A stretch of DNA of 41,068 bases from an uncultured Eubacteriales bacterium. GTDB lineage: Bacteria; Bacillota; Clostridia; Christensenellales; CAG-138. Shown here piece by piece: positions 40,396-41,068 of the stretch. The DNA lies in contig UQXE01000018.1 in NCBI GenBank assembly GCA_900544965.1, positions 1 to 41,068 of the forward strand. Reading direction: 5' to 3'. Made by a program: the position numbers and the translations under genes. The notes under the pieces were generated by a model. That model worked only from the letters and a program-made list of their open reading frames with translations, had not been told where the DNA came from and ran no database searches. The stretch's first letter is position 1. Every line of letters starts with the position of its first letter.

Positions 40396-41068
40396 ATGAA
40401 AAGAAGAATTTTGAAGCTTATCTGTGTTCTGATGTGTATTCCTATGCTTCTAAGCGGCCATGTCGGGGCTTTAGATTCAGGCAAAGAAGCGGCTGGCAAC
40501 AAGATTACGCGCGTTGAAGAACTAATTGGCGAACGCACCACCAATTCAAAGACCTATCTTATGTCCGACGGCTCGTACGAAGCCTCCGTTTACGCGGCCG
40601 ACGTCCATTACGTAAGCCAGGCCGGAGCATATGAGGATATTGACAACCGTATCATTCCCTACCAAAAGAGCGTTGACAATAACTCATACGCATATAAGAA
40701 CAGCGCCAACCGGTTCACCGTACGCTTTGGAGGGCAAAGCGCCTACCCTGTGCGAATAGAATATGAAAGCTATTCGCTGTCGCTAAGGCCGTCCGGCATG
40801 CGGGTCGCGGAAGGAACGCTGTTTGGCGATTATAAGGCGCAATACCGCAGCGCGGTGAGGGGAATGGCCGCACCTAAGAGCAGCATTGTATATGAGGAAG
40901 TCTACCCCAACGTGGACATACTCTATGAGGTCCGCGACAACGGCTTTAAGGAATTCATCATAATAAAGGATGAAATAGGGGCAAACGAGTTCTATTTCGA
41001 CATTGCGTTCGAGGGCGTAGAAGCGTTTGAGCACGAGGGGCAGGTTTACTTTGCCGACAGTGAGGACG
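40396..41068 (+). CDS. N-terminal part of a secreted, probably large Rhs/wall-associated-type protein (partial)
   Basis: The frame is open to the window end (224 complete codons). A signal peptide is clear: MKRRILKLICVLMCIPMLLS with cleavage near GHVGA-LD. The mature part reads KTYLMSDGSYEASVYAADVH, then DIDNRIIP, with VYEEVYPNVDILYEVRDNGF further on. This start is typical, in my recollection, of the N-terminal domain of large clostridial YD/Rhs-repeat or wall-associated proteins, though the repeats would lie beyond the window. GGAGG lies 6 nt before the ATG. A polymorphic toxin or adhesin is possible; the visible part does not decide it. Confidence 0.75.
   Translation, partial: MKRRILKLICVLMCIPMLLSGHVGALDSGKEAAGNKITRVEELIGERTTNSKTYLMSDGSYEASVYAADVHYVSQAGAYEDIDNRIIPYQKSVDNNSYAYKNSANRFTVRFGGQSAYPVRIEYESYSLSLRPSGMRVAEGTLFGDYKAQYRSAVRGMAAPKSSIVYEEVYPNVDILYEVRDNGFKEFIIIKDEIGANEFYFDIAFEGVEAFEHEGQVYFADSED

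Overview
The window looks like chromosome of a spore-forming, Gram-positive anaerobe of the Clostridia (Bacillota), probably an uncultured or gut-associated lineage. The evidence is spoIVB-spo0A-spoIIM in a row, an mcsA-mcsB-clpC operon, a T-box leader on proS, an Rrf2-type iscR-iscS-iscU operon, purine-rich ribosome binding sites throughout, and mobile-element proteins of the Clostridium type. No rRNA or CRISPR array was seen.

Layout. 1-1908 is the right end of an AT-rich integrative element: a large serine integrase and a 43-residue accessory ORF. It appears to have inserted into an ABC-transporter ATPase gene, leaving a 3' stub (1909-2100) followed by the intact permease. 3369-8589 is a sporulation and cell-wall block: SpoIVB protease, Spo0A, SpoIIM, phosphopentomutase and a DacF-like protein. 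9165-12084 is ruvC-ruvA-ruvB plus a coiled-coil protein. A consensus promoter and a T-box then drive an archaeal-type proS (12342-13778). On the minus strand follow ppx-ppk1 (polyphosphate turnover) and a cysteine desulfurase-thiI pair (tRNA thiolation). 20658-26301 is mcsA-mcsB-clpC and a glycerate kinase with an unexplained N-terminal extension. 26541-28556 is the Fe-S operon iscR-iscS-iscU, divergent from a malate/lactate dehydrogenase-family gene. Two half-size TauE/SafE proteins follow.

30842-36272 is a second mobile element of about 5.4 kb, bounded by 20-bp perfect inverted repeats. It carries a HExxH protein, two Nudix hydrolases, a MobC-like gene with a duplicated remnant, palindromic candidate oriT DNA, a TnpW-like protein and a TndX/TnpX-type serine recombinase. 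Chromosomal genes resume with a lipoprotein, carbamate kinase, TcdA, a DUF368 membrane protein, tRNA-Ser(GGA) and the start of a large secreted protein cut by the window end.

The most unusual points are these. Spo0A has lost the residues used for phosphorylation in its receiver domain while keeping its DNA-binding domain. The DacF-like protein has lost all three penicillin-binding active-site motifs. The 5.4-kb element has definable ends with inverted half-site-like repeats. There is an intergenic repeat family with TGTCAAAAA ends. The glycerate kinase carries an extra N-terminal domain. All functional statements rest on motif recognition by eye; no database search was possible.
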